Both the position numbers and the translations under genes were made by a program. Of a stretch of DNA of 64,000 nt, positions 35,594 to 48,119 are shown in pieces; the stretch's first letter is position 1; every line of letters begins with the position of its first letter. Under the pieces are notes generated by a model, which ran no database searches, had not been told where the DNA came from, and saw only the letters and a list, made by a program, of their open reading frames with translations. The DNA lies in contig NC_030852.1 in the NCBI RefSeq assembly GCF_000208745.1, positions 14,763,956 through 14,827,955 of the forward strand. The letters run 5' to 3'. This DNA comes from Theobroma cacao (taxonomy: Eukaryota; Streptophyta; Magnoliopsida; Malvales; Malvaceae).

Positions 35594-38343
35594 CTAATTC
35601 CATGGACTTGGCTGCCGAGCCTCTCTGAAAACTGAACTGCCACCAGATGCTGCGGGGGATGGAGATGATGCGACATAATTTGTTCCAGACACAGATACAG
35701 CAGGAGGATTCCCAGGATGACCTTGATTTCCAGTAGGAGCAAAGCGTGATGGACTACCTGTGACCCCCATGCTTGCTCGGGAGGGGTGAGGAACCTATAT
35801 ATAAGAGTTAGCATACTTGACATGGTTATATGCATCAATCAAACTTCAAAGAAACCAAAACATAGCTTAACAAGTTTCATGCACTAAGCTGGCATTTACA
35901 AGTGATTTGATATATGAGGACACAACATAATTCAACTTTAGTACACCTCAAAGAAGATCAACCAGTCAAATTTCATATTTTTCTTGAATGTTAACTCCAA
36001 ACAATGTTATAATATGGCAGTAAGAAATAATACCTTATTTCTCTAGAGTAGCATAATACTTTATTTTTCTAAAGTAGCCACAGAATTAACTGAAACAGAA
36101 CAGGTTGAAGTTGATGCTTATTATCTTCTTCTATGGGGCCCCAATTTAACAGCTACACAATGCATTAGTCCCTCAAAACACAAAAAGGTGACAGTGCGAT
36201 AACATGTGTTATTTAATTTTCTTCATTTAAAAAATGCATGTTGGAAAGCTCTAGACTACACAAAGAGGCTAATATCGAGCCATGACCAGATGAGGGTAAT
36301 TAATCATAACAACTGAAAGCAGTGTTTGGCTGTTACAAGCACTAAGACTACTTGGCTGTTATGATTTTTCCACAGTTGATACTGATAATGTCAACTCTAA
36401 AAGGCATCCATAAAACAACTTAGAAGGATCTGACTGTACAAGGAAGAAGGGTCATATATTTGGTTTTCCCAGCAGCCTTTCATATGCTTCACCAAGAGAG
36501 AAGCCATAGAGACTTGATGTAATATATGGTTGTCCCATCAAAAGGAAATCTCCATCCAAGGGGCTTTTCGAGATACACAGTGAGGCACTGATGACAAACC
36601 ATGGAAAAAGAAACATGAGAGGATGGCTGAAAGCTAAATGAACTAAGACACTAGCTCTAGAAAGAGTCCAATAAAATGCTAAATGAATTAACTTGTAGAA
36701 AATTGCACCGCTGTAACAGTAATTTACGAAGAGTAATAACAGATATCCCCGAGATGCCAAGAATCAACTTTCAGGGTGTGGCTGCATGGTTTGGAGACAC
36801 AGGAAATGCAGATGCTGGCCATACACAAATTTTAAAGTGTCTACCCAAAGCAAATCCAGAGTATTTAATACAATAATTCTCCATAAATCTGCAAATCATT
36901 GCACAACAGGCGCTTGAGTGATTCATAAAATATGCAATTGGTAATTTCCTAAAGTGGATAAGAGGTGAAAGAGGATTTGTGGTAAATTTTAGGTTCAGAT
37001 CTTTACCAAAATGCACATTCACATATAGTCAATGGAGGAGAGAGACCAAACTACACATTCAAGTAAATTTAGGTTCCTAGTTCAGGCTAGTAGCTTTGAC
37101 AGTACAACAAAATGATGAAAAAAATCTATGGGCGTTCAAACTTAAACATGCATTAATACTTTATTAGAATAACATAAAATTAGTGACGGGCGAACTTTAC
37201 CACATTGTGTTGAATATAGGTAGGCCTTCTAAGAGGAGATTCTGAAGATGGTGATGTACTGCTCATCCGAAACACATGACGATTATGGACGTTAGCATTT
37301 GAAACATCATCAGCTTCACCGACTTCATTTTCACCAGCAAGATTAGCCTCTGAGCCCATCCTTGGAGTGACAATCCTAGTTATTGACCCAGAGTCATTCA
37401 TAGTTTCCACTTGAAGTGGAACAGCTGGACGTATGGCCATACCTTGTGGGCTATTTCTTCTCTTTAATTCCTCCTCCGCATTCAAGATCTATCAAACATC
37501 ACTGATTAATTGCATACAAAAATTCTGGAACTCATTTACCCAAAACACAAGTCTTAGAAACAAAAGGCAATTTAATGGAAGTTTACCTGCTTAAGTACTT
37601 GTACTAAATTATGCTTCTTTGCATTCAAAATTTGTAATTTCTCCTCAACATCCCTTTTCCTTTTCTCTTTTTCATTCAACTCATTTACTTTTTCGCTTAC
37701 CTACCAATCAAAAACAAATAAAGAACATTTCAACAAACAAGAATGAAACTTTTGCATATACACAAAAAAGGAAGAGAAAAAAAAAATTTGGGATTTGTAA
37801 GCACTCCAAGTCAACTAATCTTATCCATTTGTCTACCTTGTACGCTTGACAATTCAAAACTATAAAAGTTTAACCAAATATCAAATCAAAGGGAAAAAAA
37901 AATACCTCTACATTTGCTTTAGTCTCCTCAGGCAGTTTCTCATCCACTTGCAAAGTCTCATCTTTCTCGGGCTGCTCATCTTCCTGCTTCACCGAGCAAT
38001 CTCCACCGTCGGATCCTCCAAGAACCTCCACCTTGACCACCGCGGAAGTTGGTCCAGCTGTCAAATCCTGGGGCGGTTCCGGGTCCACTTGCGCTCCCAA
38101 TTTGGGCTCAATAGGAAGGCCATTGGGTTTGGGGGATTGAATGTGAGGCTTTAAGTTGGAAGCGGGATTAGGGTTAGGGTTACAGGAGGAAGAAGAGGAA
38201 CGGAGACGAGAGAGAGCTTTGTTGCGGCGGTGCAAGAGAGATTTGAAGTCTTCGAGAGAGATTTTGGGAGTCGGCATTAGCCATCGCCGAGGTATGGCAG
38301 GTGCTCTGTGGAGGTTCCCTCTGTACAAAGAAATCGCCACCAT
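35594..38343 (-). CDS. unrecognised coiled-coil protein, four exons
   Basis: Exons are 38343-37906, 37700-37587, 37488-37201 and 35794-35594. All introns are GT-AG and in phase 0, and together they give 346 residues. Exon 1 begins MVAISLYRGNLHRAPAIP then RRWLMPTPKISLEDFKSLLH, followed by Ser/Pro and acidic low complexity. An internal ATG at 38275 would start at MPTPKIS. Exon 2 is a charged helix (VSEKVNELNEKEKRKRDVEE...) that continues into exon 3 (ILNAEEELKRRN), a likely coiled coil of about 50 residues. Exons 3 and 4 are Ser/Pro/Gly-rich and disordered, ending REARQPSPWN. I do not recognise the family. The conserved-looking N-terminus and clean splicing indicate a real gene. More exons could hide in the 1.4-kb last intron. 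Confidence 0.75.
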
Positions 38344-39845
38344 TGTTTTATTTGTTGGGCGTTTCCCTCTGTTTTCTCCGCTTTTCGCTCTGCTTTTCTA
38401 GTAACGGAACGTTATCAACTGTTTTGATTTCCCATTTGACATTTCTCTGGCAAAATCACAAAGTATTCCGGTTATAGCCGGACCCAACCCAACATGACTT
38501 TCATGGGCCCCCACCTTTTTGAGAGGGTAAATGGGTTTGCTGCCTCCCTTTGACATAGTTCAATTGCTAAACCAATGCCCTTTTTTAGTAACCGAATAGA
38601 AACCGAGGCATTTGTTATGACCGAGACCTGAAAAATTTTTATACACACGACAACGCGATACGAATTTAAATGAGTTAAAATTTAGGTTAATCGTATTGGT
38701 ATAATTAATATATGAGTAAATTATATTTTAATCACATCAAATTTATTTACTATGTTTAAATTCGTATAAGATAAAATTAATTAATGATGTTATCATATAT
38801 CTGTACAATCCGTGACATATTTACTACTCATTTATTTAGTTTTGTATTCACATGACGTATAGATACATTTAGTACACAATTAAGATCCATTTATTGATTC
38901 ATATAAATATTAATATTTTTATTATTATTATGATTATTAATGTTGAAGTTTATTATGTTTGATAAATATTATAATATTTATAATTTTGTGTCATAAATTT
39001 AAATAAAAGAATTATATTTTAATTTTACATATTTTAAATTTAATCGTTTCAATCGTGTTAGTATCAATGGTGTTAATAGTATTAGCAAGTTATAAATTGT
39101 ATAAATTTTAATTATGTTGTGTTGTATAAAATTTAAATTTGACATATTTAGTAAATATCTTAATTGTATCATGTCATGTTACATGTTTAATAAACTTATA
39201 TTTGTACATGTTTAAGGTTCAAACACGATTAATTAATTATGACGTATTCGTATTTACTTGTACAACTGTTAATATCTTATGTTTTTATATTTAGTAAAAG
39301 AGAAGTTATTAACATTCTAATGTGAGTGATAAAGTTACTTTACAATGTTTGGTAAGTAAAAAAATTAACATAATCAGAGTGAAATAAATAATCATTAAAA
39401 ATCAATGTATTGTTATTTTACCCACTTGCTTGGTAAAGTAAAAAAAAATAATTTACCATTATTTCCGAAAAATTACAATCACAGTATATTGTGAGACAGC
39501 AAACACCACTCAAGTTTAACTATTAACTGCTATGGCTACACAAGACCCTTTTTCTTTAGAAAAAGAAAAAACAAAGGAATAAATTCCTAGCTAAAATCTG
39601 TTTCTTTTTCTGGCCAAGATAGTTAGAATTTTAGTTGATAACAGAGATTCAGCAGCCTTAACAAAGAGACAAATAATGGTAATCCAATGCCATAACATTG
39701 GCCATGAATAAAACCACAACCGATGATACTTCACCATAGGCAATATGATACGATGTTTGTATTAAAAATGGTACTCCATTTATATTAAAAAAATGTCAAT
39801 TATCCTGGCCTAAATAATGGACCTAGAAAAAAAAAACAAACTGAG
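38344..39845. repeat. intergenic DNA with degenerate AT-rich dispersed repeat
   Basis: The first ~100 bp upstream of 38343 should carry the promoter of the coiled-coil gene. From about 38620 to 39290 the sequence has the 'CGTGTTAGTATCAATGG / CATGTCATGTTACATG / ACACGATTAATTAATTATG' wording common in old dispersed plant repeats. No termini or gene were recognised. The last 300 bp probably include the MYB 3' untranslated region. Confidence 0.4.
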
Positions 39846-41626
39846 TTAATAACATGGATCTTCCAAAAGATTTGCGAATTCTGAGAACATCTCATTTTCT
39901 TGATCTAGCATGGTTGCTATAAATGAACTATCATCAGTGGATGATGAAGCATGAAAACCGTAGCTTGGTACCCCACTATCCATGCCTTGGACTCCATTGT
40001 GGTTATTGTTAACATTATTATTATCTACTTTACGTTCAGCGCTAATCTCATTGTTGCTTTGACTTTGTGGTACTACGTTTGGAGTTTGGTGGCCAGCAAA
40101 GTCTCTGGACGAGAATTCCAGGGCGTGATCTTCTTGTCCTTGTGGATGATCAGCTGGTAAAAATGCATCTTCAAGAAGAAAATCACGCCAACTGAAGGCT
40201 AGAGCTGATTTTTGTTGTGCTGCGGTGGAACAAGTAGAACAAGTGGAAGATGAGGGGGATGACGATAATGAGCATTCATTAGGGAACTGATCAGGTGAGA
40301 TGGTCTGGTGACCAGTGTAGTTTGATGCTTCTGTCACTAGTGCTTTTATAGCTTGCAGCTGAGAAAGAAGATCCAGCGAAGAATCACTGTCAGCATGGTG
40401 GTTAATGCTGTTGTTTGCAAAGAAGTTGTCCTGGATTGGTTCCATCCCTGATGATGCAATTGTGGTCATCAATCCTTCTGCTGCTGCTGCTGGTGGTGCT
40501 GGGGATGGATACGGCTCTGCCTTTAACAAAAATGCATTCTTCATGTCTCTATTGAGAGATCCGATTCGGGTTCTAGATTTTGGGAGGCCACCAATGTTTC
40601 CATAATCAGCTAGGATTTGAGAAAACGGCTTGTGGGTAACTGGATCTATCCCCATTTCAGAAAGCTTCTTTCTCAGCTTAGTATTCCAGTAATTTTTGAC
40701 ATCATTGTCTGTTCTCCCAGGAAGTTGTTGGGCTATGATAGACCACCTGGACCACCAAAACGGACACACAGAGAAAGAAATTAAGAGAGTCACAAGTCTT
40801 GTACCAGTAACAGAAACAGCCTGTTAGAACAGTTAGGATCACCCGGCATGCACCATCGACAGTTACGTTTGTTTATGATCCCATGAGAAAGCAGAAACAT
40901 AAAAAACTTCCATGAGACGTGGCACACTTTTGGGAATTTATTTATCTAAGTTTTGTCCAATTTTTAGTGTTGCATGCTAATTGGGGAGAGCCAAAACCAC
41001 ATAAAGCACTTCATTAACAAAACCAGAATATTGACCAAAGAAGACTAGAACATTTTAGAACTAGAACAAACTAAAGAAGCTGGAAGCTTACAAATTTAAC
41101 ATGGGGATTGGGAAGAGAAGATTTAATATTGAAGAAAAGGAAGAAAAACCATTCACTCATCTAATTACTTCAAGAAGGAATGTGGAGGTAAGGAAAGCAC
41201 TATCAACCAATCTACCTGCTTCCAATAGCTGCATGAAGCCGAATGATCAACTCCTCTTCCTGGGGTGCGAAGCTCTCACGTTTAAGATCAGGCCTCAAGT
41301 AATTAGTCCACCTAAGTCTGCAACTTTTCCCACATCTTCGAAGTCCTGGAGGACGCACTCAGTCCATGGAAAATAACAAAGTGGATAGCATTGAAACTAC
41401 AAAGTAGTAATGATCAAAAAAAAAAAAAAACTACAAAGTAATAATGAAATTACGACAAACTGATATCAGTATCAGAAAACTTCAATAATTAACCTGCTTT
41501 TTTTGGAACAGCAGTCCAGTTACCAGTTCCATGTTTTGATACGTAGGCAAGTATCTTTGCATCTTCCTCTTCAGTCCAGAGGCCTTTTTTGACATTCAGC
41601 TTGTCACAACAAGGGGGTCTGACCAT
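39846..41626 (-). CDS. MYB35: R2R3-MYB transcription factor, MYB35/TDF1-like
   Basis: Three exons, 41626-41494, 41345-41216 and 40746-39846, encode 387 residues. The phase-1 and phase-2 introns lie at the usual R2R3-MYB sites (GCAG|GTTAAT..CCAG|GACTTC; AGCAG|GTAGAT..CCAG|GTGGTC). R2 has Trp17, Trp37 and a third Trp in [14 protein letters not shown]3 contains [20 protein letters not shown] and [40 protein letters not shown] at the start and [20 protein letters not shown] after R3 point to MYB35/TDF1, a nuclear regulator of tapetum and pollen development in anthers; MYB80 differs in R2. The C-terminus is Ser- and Asn-rich with acidic patches. The start MVRPPCC replaces the usual MGRPPCC. The coding frame is intact. 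Confidence 0.85.
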
Positions 41627-44405
41627 CTTATCTGTTGATTCAGAATTACACTGGAAATTGACAATGCGACAGAGAAGATAAAATGATACCAAAATTTATT
41701 GATGATAAAAATGATAACAGTGATTCACCTATTTGAGAAGTAAGGGAGGAGAAAGGTTTTAAGGTATTTGTGAGCAGGCATGAAAAGCATGAGACTGGAT
41801 CTCATGCAATCAAATTTGCATGATGAAAGGCATTTTTGCATTAGAAATGAATTGATGATATAAAGACAATTCTCTCTCTAACCCCACTATACTCAAAGAG
41901 CAATAGAGTCAGGTTTGAATTGGGTGAATTTTCTGGTTAAATTTAGATATATCTAAGTAAAATAACATAATTTATCAACTATTTTGATTAATCTGTTCCT
42001 TGTGTGAAAAGGAAATGACTTTAGTTTAAGTTTCTGATAATCACAAGTTTGATGAGTGCAAGTATTTTAAACAAGAGATCTAACTAATTGAAGGAATAAT
42101 TGAAAACCTTCAATCAGAATACTTGCAAGTTATAAACACCATTTCCGCATGATATGCCGCTAAAAACTGTCTAATTAATAAAATGCTGGATTTAACGATG
42201 TGAAAACAAGGGGAAGAAAAGGAAAACCAGAGATGGAAACTTATGCTGAACCTCAGAGATCACAGGGATGGTGTAGCACAAGATGCTGGTCACACATCTT
42301 GCAGGCAAAGAAATCACTATGGAAGATCGTGACTGATACAAGCCTGCAATCCGAAATTGAAATACAGCATCAAACTCCATGAAGTTGGGCTCCCTGGTCC
42401 AGGATTCCAGGCAACAACACAGGAACAATAAACATAAGCAATAATGATCAAATTCTCTAAGCTTGCTTTGATGCAATTTACTCGAGACGCGGATTGAATA
42501 ACACCTGACATAGACGTAATCCATGAAAATACTTAAAACTGGAAATTAGGTAATAGCATAGAACATGTCGATATTCTGCATAAACAGTGGAAATATATCT
42601 AGTTGAGATTCAAGGTAGATTACAGTTTTCCAGCGAACTGATAGACTACTGCCTGCAGTTTATGTGATTGTATGCTTTAGATAACAATTTTTTTTTCTTT
42701 TGAAAGGCAATTTGGATAACAATTAGATAACAATTAGGGTAAGGCTACTAGCTGTTCATAATTATCCCATCTTATTACAGCAAAGGGATTTTCTAATGAA
42801 TCCATGGAAGGAATCTAAATTATATAAGAGTAACTTGAAACTGATTCTGCGTTTGAGGCTTGACTTGTGAGTCATGACAATCTATGTTTTTTTTTTTTAA
42901 GCTTAAAAGCTATTATGAAGTTTTTATGAAAAAAAAATATCTTTTAAAATTAAAATAAATTTGTTTGACAAATTATTTGACAAAATAAATTATACGAGTT
43001 CTAATTTTGATTAAAATTACTATAAAGATATTTATGTCACATTCAATCACCTAATAAATCAAGCGAAACAAATCTACTTCGAGCTTATATACGATTTCAG
43101 AGGTTAAAATAAAAAAAATCCATATAAAAACGGAACAACTCTCAAACTTTATATAAAAGTAATAGTATTAGATTTTTATTAATCTAGTAAGCAATCAGAC
43201 CATGATTCCCAAGAAAGAAGAGAAAAGAGGAAACAATATATTTAATATTAAAATCTTTTTTGGTGAAGAAGAGAAAAAAAATCTTTAAATAGCAATTTTG
43301 AATTTTAAGTCTTCTTTTCTCTTAATCTTTGTATGAACAAAAAATCCAAGATTTTGTTGTTTTGTTGCTAGGTTTTTTTTTTTTCTTAATAGTCTTTGTA
43401 GAGAGAGGTAGAGGAGAGAGAGATCGAGAGAGAGATCGCGATTTGTGTTGGAGAAGGGTGATTTGCATAGGGAAGCAAAGGAAAGGGAGATCGATTGACA
43501 GAGAGACAGGTATTTTTTGAAAAGCTAGCGTGTTTTTAAAAGAAGAGAAGATAAAGCTCATCTCTAGAGCTTTTCTTTAAGGTTTTTTTTTCTAAAATTA
43601 AAAAAAAAAACTAATTTTTTAAAGAGTTTCTTAAAATCTTGTTTGGTTTGGCTTCTACTTTTAAGAGGTAGATAAGTTGAAAAAAACCCAAGCCAAACAA
43701 GAATATGCTATTTTCCCTAAGTTGTATATATTTTACTTTCAAGTGTATGTCTTGAAAGCATCATTTCTTCGCCTTTTTATTGGTAAGAATCTCCCTTGAA
43801 AGTATCTTTGTTAGAATTTTCTATTATATGTGTTACTATTAATTGATAATTTTAGTTTAACAAAATAGACTAATAATTTAGTCTTATTGTGAGACAAAGC
43901 ATGAAAGTCCAATTAATATTAAAGTGATCTGTTAATGATAGGCTTTGCATATCTTATTGAGTCAATATGGTTTAGTGATTATGCGGGCCCTAACATAGTA
44001 AGCCTTTAATAAGAGGCTTCTAGGGTTTATTATTTATATATTTGGCTAGGTCCCTTCTTCACTTCTAGCGAATGGTATCTACCCATTAAGAGTTGCCAAA
44101 AAAGAAAAAGAGCGAAGAGAAAGACTTAGCCTCTACTAAAAGTTCTTTGGTATTCCTCAACTAGAAATGACTACTCTAATGAATAAAATAAGTACGCAAT
44201 AATAATTATAGGATTTTGGTATTCTAATATTCACACATGGATTTAGGGATTAAACTTACATGTGGTATCAAAGCCTCTTGTGTGAAATTAGGACCCAAAT
44301 AAGTTAGAGATTTTGTTTCTCACAATGCATAGATCAATTTGGTATAAACCTCTTCTTAACTCATACCATAGAGATAGAAATTGGATAGTGATGTTTAGGG
44401 TTTGA
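41627..44405. other. region upstream of the MYB gene
   Basis: This is the likely promoter region of the MYB35-like gene. It contains GA-rich text at 43396-43445 (AGAGAGAGATCGAGAGAG) and long A or T tracts around 43370 and 43580. An imperfect inverted pair occurs near 43640-43700 (CTTGTTTGGTTTGGCTT and AAGCCAAACAAG), which may be the ends of a decayed small transposon. Frames at 42192-42524 (minus) and 43322-43561 have no protein signature. No second gene is seen. Confidence 0.45.
43396..43445 (+). repeat. GA-rich tract upstream of the MYB gene
   Basis: Consecutive GAGAGA and GATCGAGAGAG words, with the CT strand facing the MYB gene. Such tracts occur in plant promoters and leaders; no function can be shown here. 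Confidence 0.5.
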
Positions 44406-44808
44406 TGTCACATCTCATTTTTGAGACATGATCGGCGCATAGACGTAGATAGGTATGACCCATTAGGCTCAAGCAAGCCTTATACAAAACATGCGTGGCC
44501 TTGTCATCCATTGCATTTATACAAAGTCATTATCATATAAACTCAATACAACATTATGGAACTCCTCAACATAATTTGTAGCTCATCAATCAAACATCCA
44601 TTTCATTCTTAACATTACACAATTATGGAACTTCTCAACATAATGTGCAATTTTATTTCATTCAATATCAATATTCACAATAATAATTTGTGGTCTGGCA
44701 CATATCCCATACCTATATTGCTATGGGCCATGCACCATAGTCTCAACATTATATGCACTTTTATTCAAGGCTTAACACAATATGAGGAAACACAAACAAC
44801 TATATTGT
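44406..44808 (-). repeat. Gypsy LTR 3'-end fragment
   Basis: It begins TGTCACATCTCATTTTTGAG, the complement of an LTR end. It carries GACCCATTAGGCTCAAGCAAGCC-type text that mirrors 'taggcttgcttgggcttagtgg' at about 6025 and 63150. It is cut at 44808 by the second Athila-like element. Confidence 0.55.
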
Positions 44809-46438
44809 TGTCAATTTTATCACGCAAGTGCACGTATCGTAAACAAGTAATATAGTCGAAATTAGAGTTCATTCCCATAAAGAATTGATCAAATCTTTTT
44901 ATCAAGTACTAAAATTAAAATAACTTAATCTTATCCAAACAACCAAAATTAAAACTACTAAAAATTAAATAAACTAAAATTAAAACTATAAGCAAGAGTA
45001 ACAATTTAATTAAAATCAAATAATCAAAAGTCTAGAACCATAATATCCCCTCAATGCTTCATTTGAATTTCTTCTATTCACTCTTTACTTACTATTTAGG
45101 CTTGAGTTCTTAACTTAGAGTTCTAATTTATTTATAAGTCTCTATCGAGTTTCTTATAAAAATATCCATCTTAACCAATTTACTCTATGTCTATGCAAAT
45201 TAAAATTAAGAAAGACTCACTAAGTTTAGACTCTAATCTTGGAGACATATGACATGTAAGTGGATGTTTACCCTACACGTGAATCAAATCAATCATCTTA
45301 TGCAACTATTATTGAACATATGCTATTTCATCCATAGCTTACTTTAAATGCCCTCTCTTAGTTCCGTTTAGGTTTCCAAATCAGTCTAATTAGTGGCCAA
45401 TCAATTAGATAGATTAAAAACTAGATTGAAATAAAAAACTCAAACGCTATCATTTATATGCGGGAAAGAATATTAAAAACTCAGACTACATATTAGGTTC
45501 AATTGCGATTTTAGGTTAAAAACTTAGTTCAACATAATGTATGTAAAAGTCATCCAAAAAAGAAATTTAACCATTAAAACTAAACAAGAAAGTATAAAGA
45601 TAACAAGAAAAGAAAGAACTTTAATATTTTTCACGCTTCTGATCTGCAATCTTTCTCGTTTTCCTTGCTTCCTTGCTAACTCTAATACTTCTCTTTTTTT
45701 TTCAAAAAAACCTAGCTTAATTCATGTTTTTTCGTGCTTCTCAAAGTGGAATTAAATAGGGCTCAAGTCCAATGCCAAATAGAAGTCAAACAGCTCTTAA
45801 ATTTTTCTTTCTTCATTAGGTGTCCTGACCTTCTTTACTTGGGCGCCGCAATGTTGTGCACTATGTATTTTTTTTAAGGTTTTCTTGTTGGCACCGTGGT
45901 CTTGGGTGCTTGGTGGCTATGGTGCCAAGTCTCAAATATGCCTTGAGGCATCCTTCCCAATTGAGGTGCCATGGCGCTCAAAGCTTTATTTTGCTCATTC
46001 AGACTCTACTACACTACATCAGCTTTGACATGATTTGTGACCACCTTTTATGCTGAACTGGGTGAAGTGGTAAGCATGAAAGTTGTACCTCTACTCTTAG
46101 CTTTTCAATGGTTTAAGAATCACATTGATTGGATTTTTGTATTGAAAGATATGCTCAAAATACCATAATATTTGCAGTTGAAGTCTGCACCTAAAACGCA
46201 TCTCCTTCACCAAATAGGCTTTTTTATCAAAGCACACCTACAAAAACATAAAAGTTAACTTAAATAATAACTAAACTTAAAATAAAACATCATAAATTAA
46301 CTTAACACAATTGAACCCAATATAATTAAATTAGTAAAATAAATGGTTAAAAACTTTTAATATTTAAATTAAATCTCAAGAATTTAGACAATATATGTTG
46401 GAAATTAAGCCAAATAACTCCATAAAATAGAGTTATCA
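44809..46438 (-). repeat. 3' LTR of a second Athila-like element, 1630 bp
   Basis: It starts TGTCAATTTTATC and ends GAGTTATCA, as in the first Athila-like element, with shared blocks such as 'caagtgCACGTATCGtaaa' near the start. It differs by an extra word cluster at 45841-45975. A polypurine tract follows at 46439-46452. Confidence 0.8.
45841..45975. repeat. GGCACC / GGTGCC word cluster in Athila-like LTR
   Basis: Words GGGCGCCGC, TTGGCACC, GGTGCCAA, GGTGCC and TGGCGC alternate in orientation over 135 bp. The corresponding part of the first Athila-like LTR (about 30900-31010) lacks them, so the cluster is specific to this copy. Confidence 0.65.
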
Positions 46439-46452
46439 CACTCCCAAGCTTA
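46439..46452 (-). other. polypurine tract, second Athila-like element
   Basis: The minus strand reads TAAGCTTGGGAGTG directly before TGATAACTC, the LTR start. It is better preserved than in the first copy (9414-9427). Confidence 0.7.
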
Positions 46453-47891
46453 ATATTTTGCTAGTCCTCGAGCAAAACATAAAAGAAATACTAAACAAAA
46501 GCGAAAGCAATTTAAATGATGTAATCAACCTAAACAACCTAACCAGAGACAAATAGCACTAAATCAAAGATCTCCATAATTTCCTAAAAAGTATATCTAT
46601 AAATCTCCAACTCAAGGCAAAATATAATACATCATTCAAATTCATGTTTCAATTCAATTGCAAGCACATTTTTGAATGGATTTTTGTGTGTGTGAAATCT
46701 TTTACAAAGAATATTATACTTATCCTAGATGAGTTTATGTCAATGTAAAATTTCAAATTAGTATTAGAACTTCATAAGTTTTCTTTTCATCTCTCTCTCC
46801 ACTAATGTAGACTAAGTCAATGATCAATAGGTCTTTATTAAGCTTGTAATGTATGGCCAAGGTTAAGGTAGGATAAAGCATCATAATTTGGCTCAATTCA
46901 CCTTAAGCACATAATCATTTTAGGACTTATATAGAGCTTTATTTTTATTCTCCAAGTAACTCTTTTTTCTTCTCTTTGAACTTTTCTTTTATTCAACGCT
47001 TTATTCTACTTTTTCTCTTCTTTTCTCTTTTTTTTTATCATAATTTCACACCCGCAAACTTTTTTCTTTGTATTGTAAATAGTGAGATAATTTTTTTATT
47101 AATTTTTGAATTTTTGAATTTTTCAACAACTTCACCTTTTACTACCTTTGCATTTAGCTTAATATATATTTCCTAAAACAATATACATGCTTAGGAGTGA
47201 GGGTTCTAAAATTGGAAATTCTATTTTAAGGCTAGGCTACATTATTATGCAATTAAACAAAGAAAAGAAAAAATTAGGCTCAAAAGGGTATACTAGGGAT
47301 AAAATATAATAAGGTTGGCTTAAAAGGCTTAAATGGTCCAAAGATAGCCAAAATAATTTTCCTAACTAAGTATTGTCTAGGATTTTATCTAGAGAAAGAA
47401 TCATGCAAATTCAAGAATTTTTTGACATAATCTAAAATTCACATCAATATAAAGCTTTTCTAGATATACATAATAATTCAAAACAAAAGATATAGTGCTC
47501 AATATATGTGGAAATCACATCATAACAATGATACTAAACAAAAGAATTTAGCATGAACTAAACAATATCCATATTCACTAAGAGCTAAAGACACAAGATA
47601 ACTAAATTCTCATCATTGGATAAGGAAATCATTGAAAAAGTTGGCACTAATTACTTTAGATCCTAAGATTTTCAAACATACATAATGAAAAGTAAATGGT
47701 AAACTAACCTAATTAACTTAAAATTTAAATAAACATACAAATAAAATTAAATTCTAAATTCCCACAAAATATCTACCACTAGAAAAATAAGCTTTCCCCC
47801 TAAACTTAAATCAAACATTATCCTCAATGTTATAAAAATAAAGAAAAGGTACAGATTACTCCCCTAGTAGTTAAATGATTTCGAAGAAGCT
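46453..47891 (-). other. second Athila-like element, non-coding interior
   Basis: It parallels 25150-26480 of the first Athila-like copy in the same order, including the 'ATTCAAATTCATGTTTCAATTC' block and the internal purine tract (47796-47809). T-rich low complexity lies near 47020-47110. No gene is seen. Confidence 0.65.
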
Positions 47892-48119
47892 TTAGTCTTC
47901 CTCTTTATCTTTATCTACCTCATTATCGCCCATGTTTGCAGAAGAATTCGATAAGGTTGGAAAAGAGTCCATTTCCATGCGTACAAAGTTGTCATAGGCT
48001 CTCAGCATTTGCTCAATCTATTGATTGCACTAGACTTGGTAGGATGCTTGTTGGGTGAACCGTTGCTCCAACTGTTCAAGCCTCTAAGGCAATGTTAAAG
48101 TCCAAGATCTGGGCTGAGG
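47892..48119 (-). pseudogene. end of an Athila-like third ORF (env-like), degraded
   Basis: Ending at TAA 47892-47894, one minus frame reads RLEQLEQRFTQQASYQV, stop, CNQ, stop, IEQMLRAYDNFVRMEMDSF, then a Ser/Asn stretch and an acidic tail DNEVDKDKEED. Athila elements often carry an extra ORF after pol with a Gln-rich helical end, and its position fits. The solo LTR at 48120 interrupts it, and decayed coding-like text continues at 49303-49430. Two stops and at least one frameshift are present. Identification is tentative. Confidence 0.35.

Noticed and set aside
37846..38401. Plus-strand frames opposite exon 1 of the coiled-coil gene
   Set aside because: They are antisense shadows of a spliced coding exon.
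42192..42524. 110-codon minus-strand frame upstream of the MYB gene
   Set aside because: It has Cys/Leu-rich composition without a domain, no partner exon could be recognised, and an overlapping plus-strand frame is equally open.
43322..43561. Frames with Arg/Glu or Ser/Leu repeats
   Set aside because: They are products of the GA/CT tract at 43396-43445.
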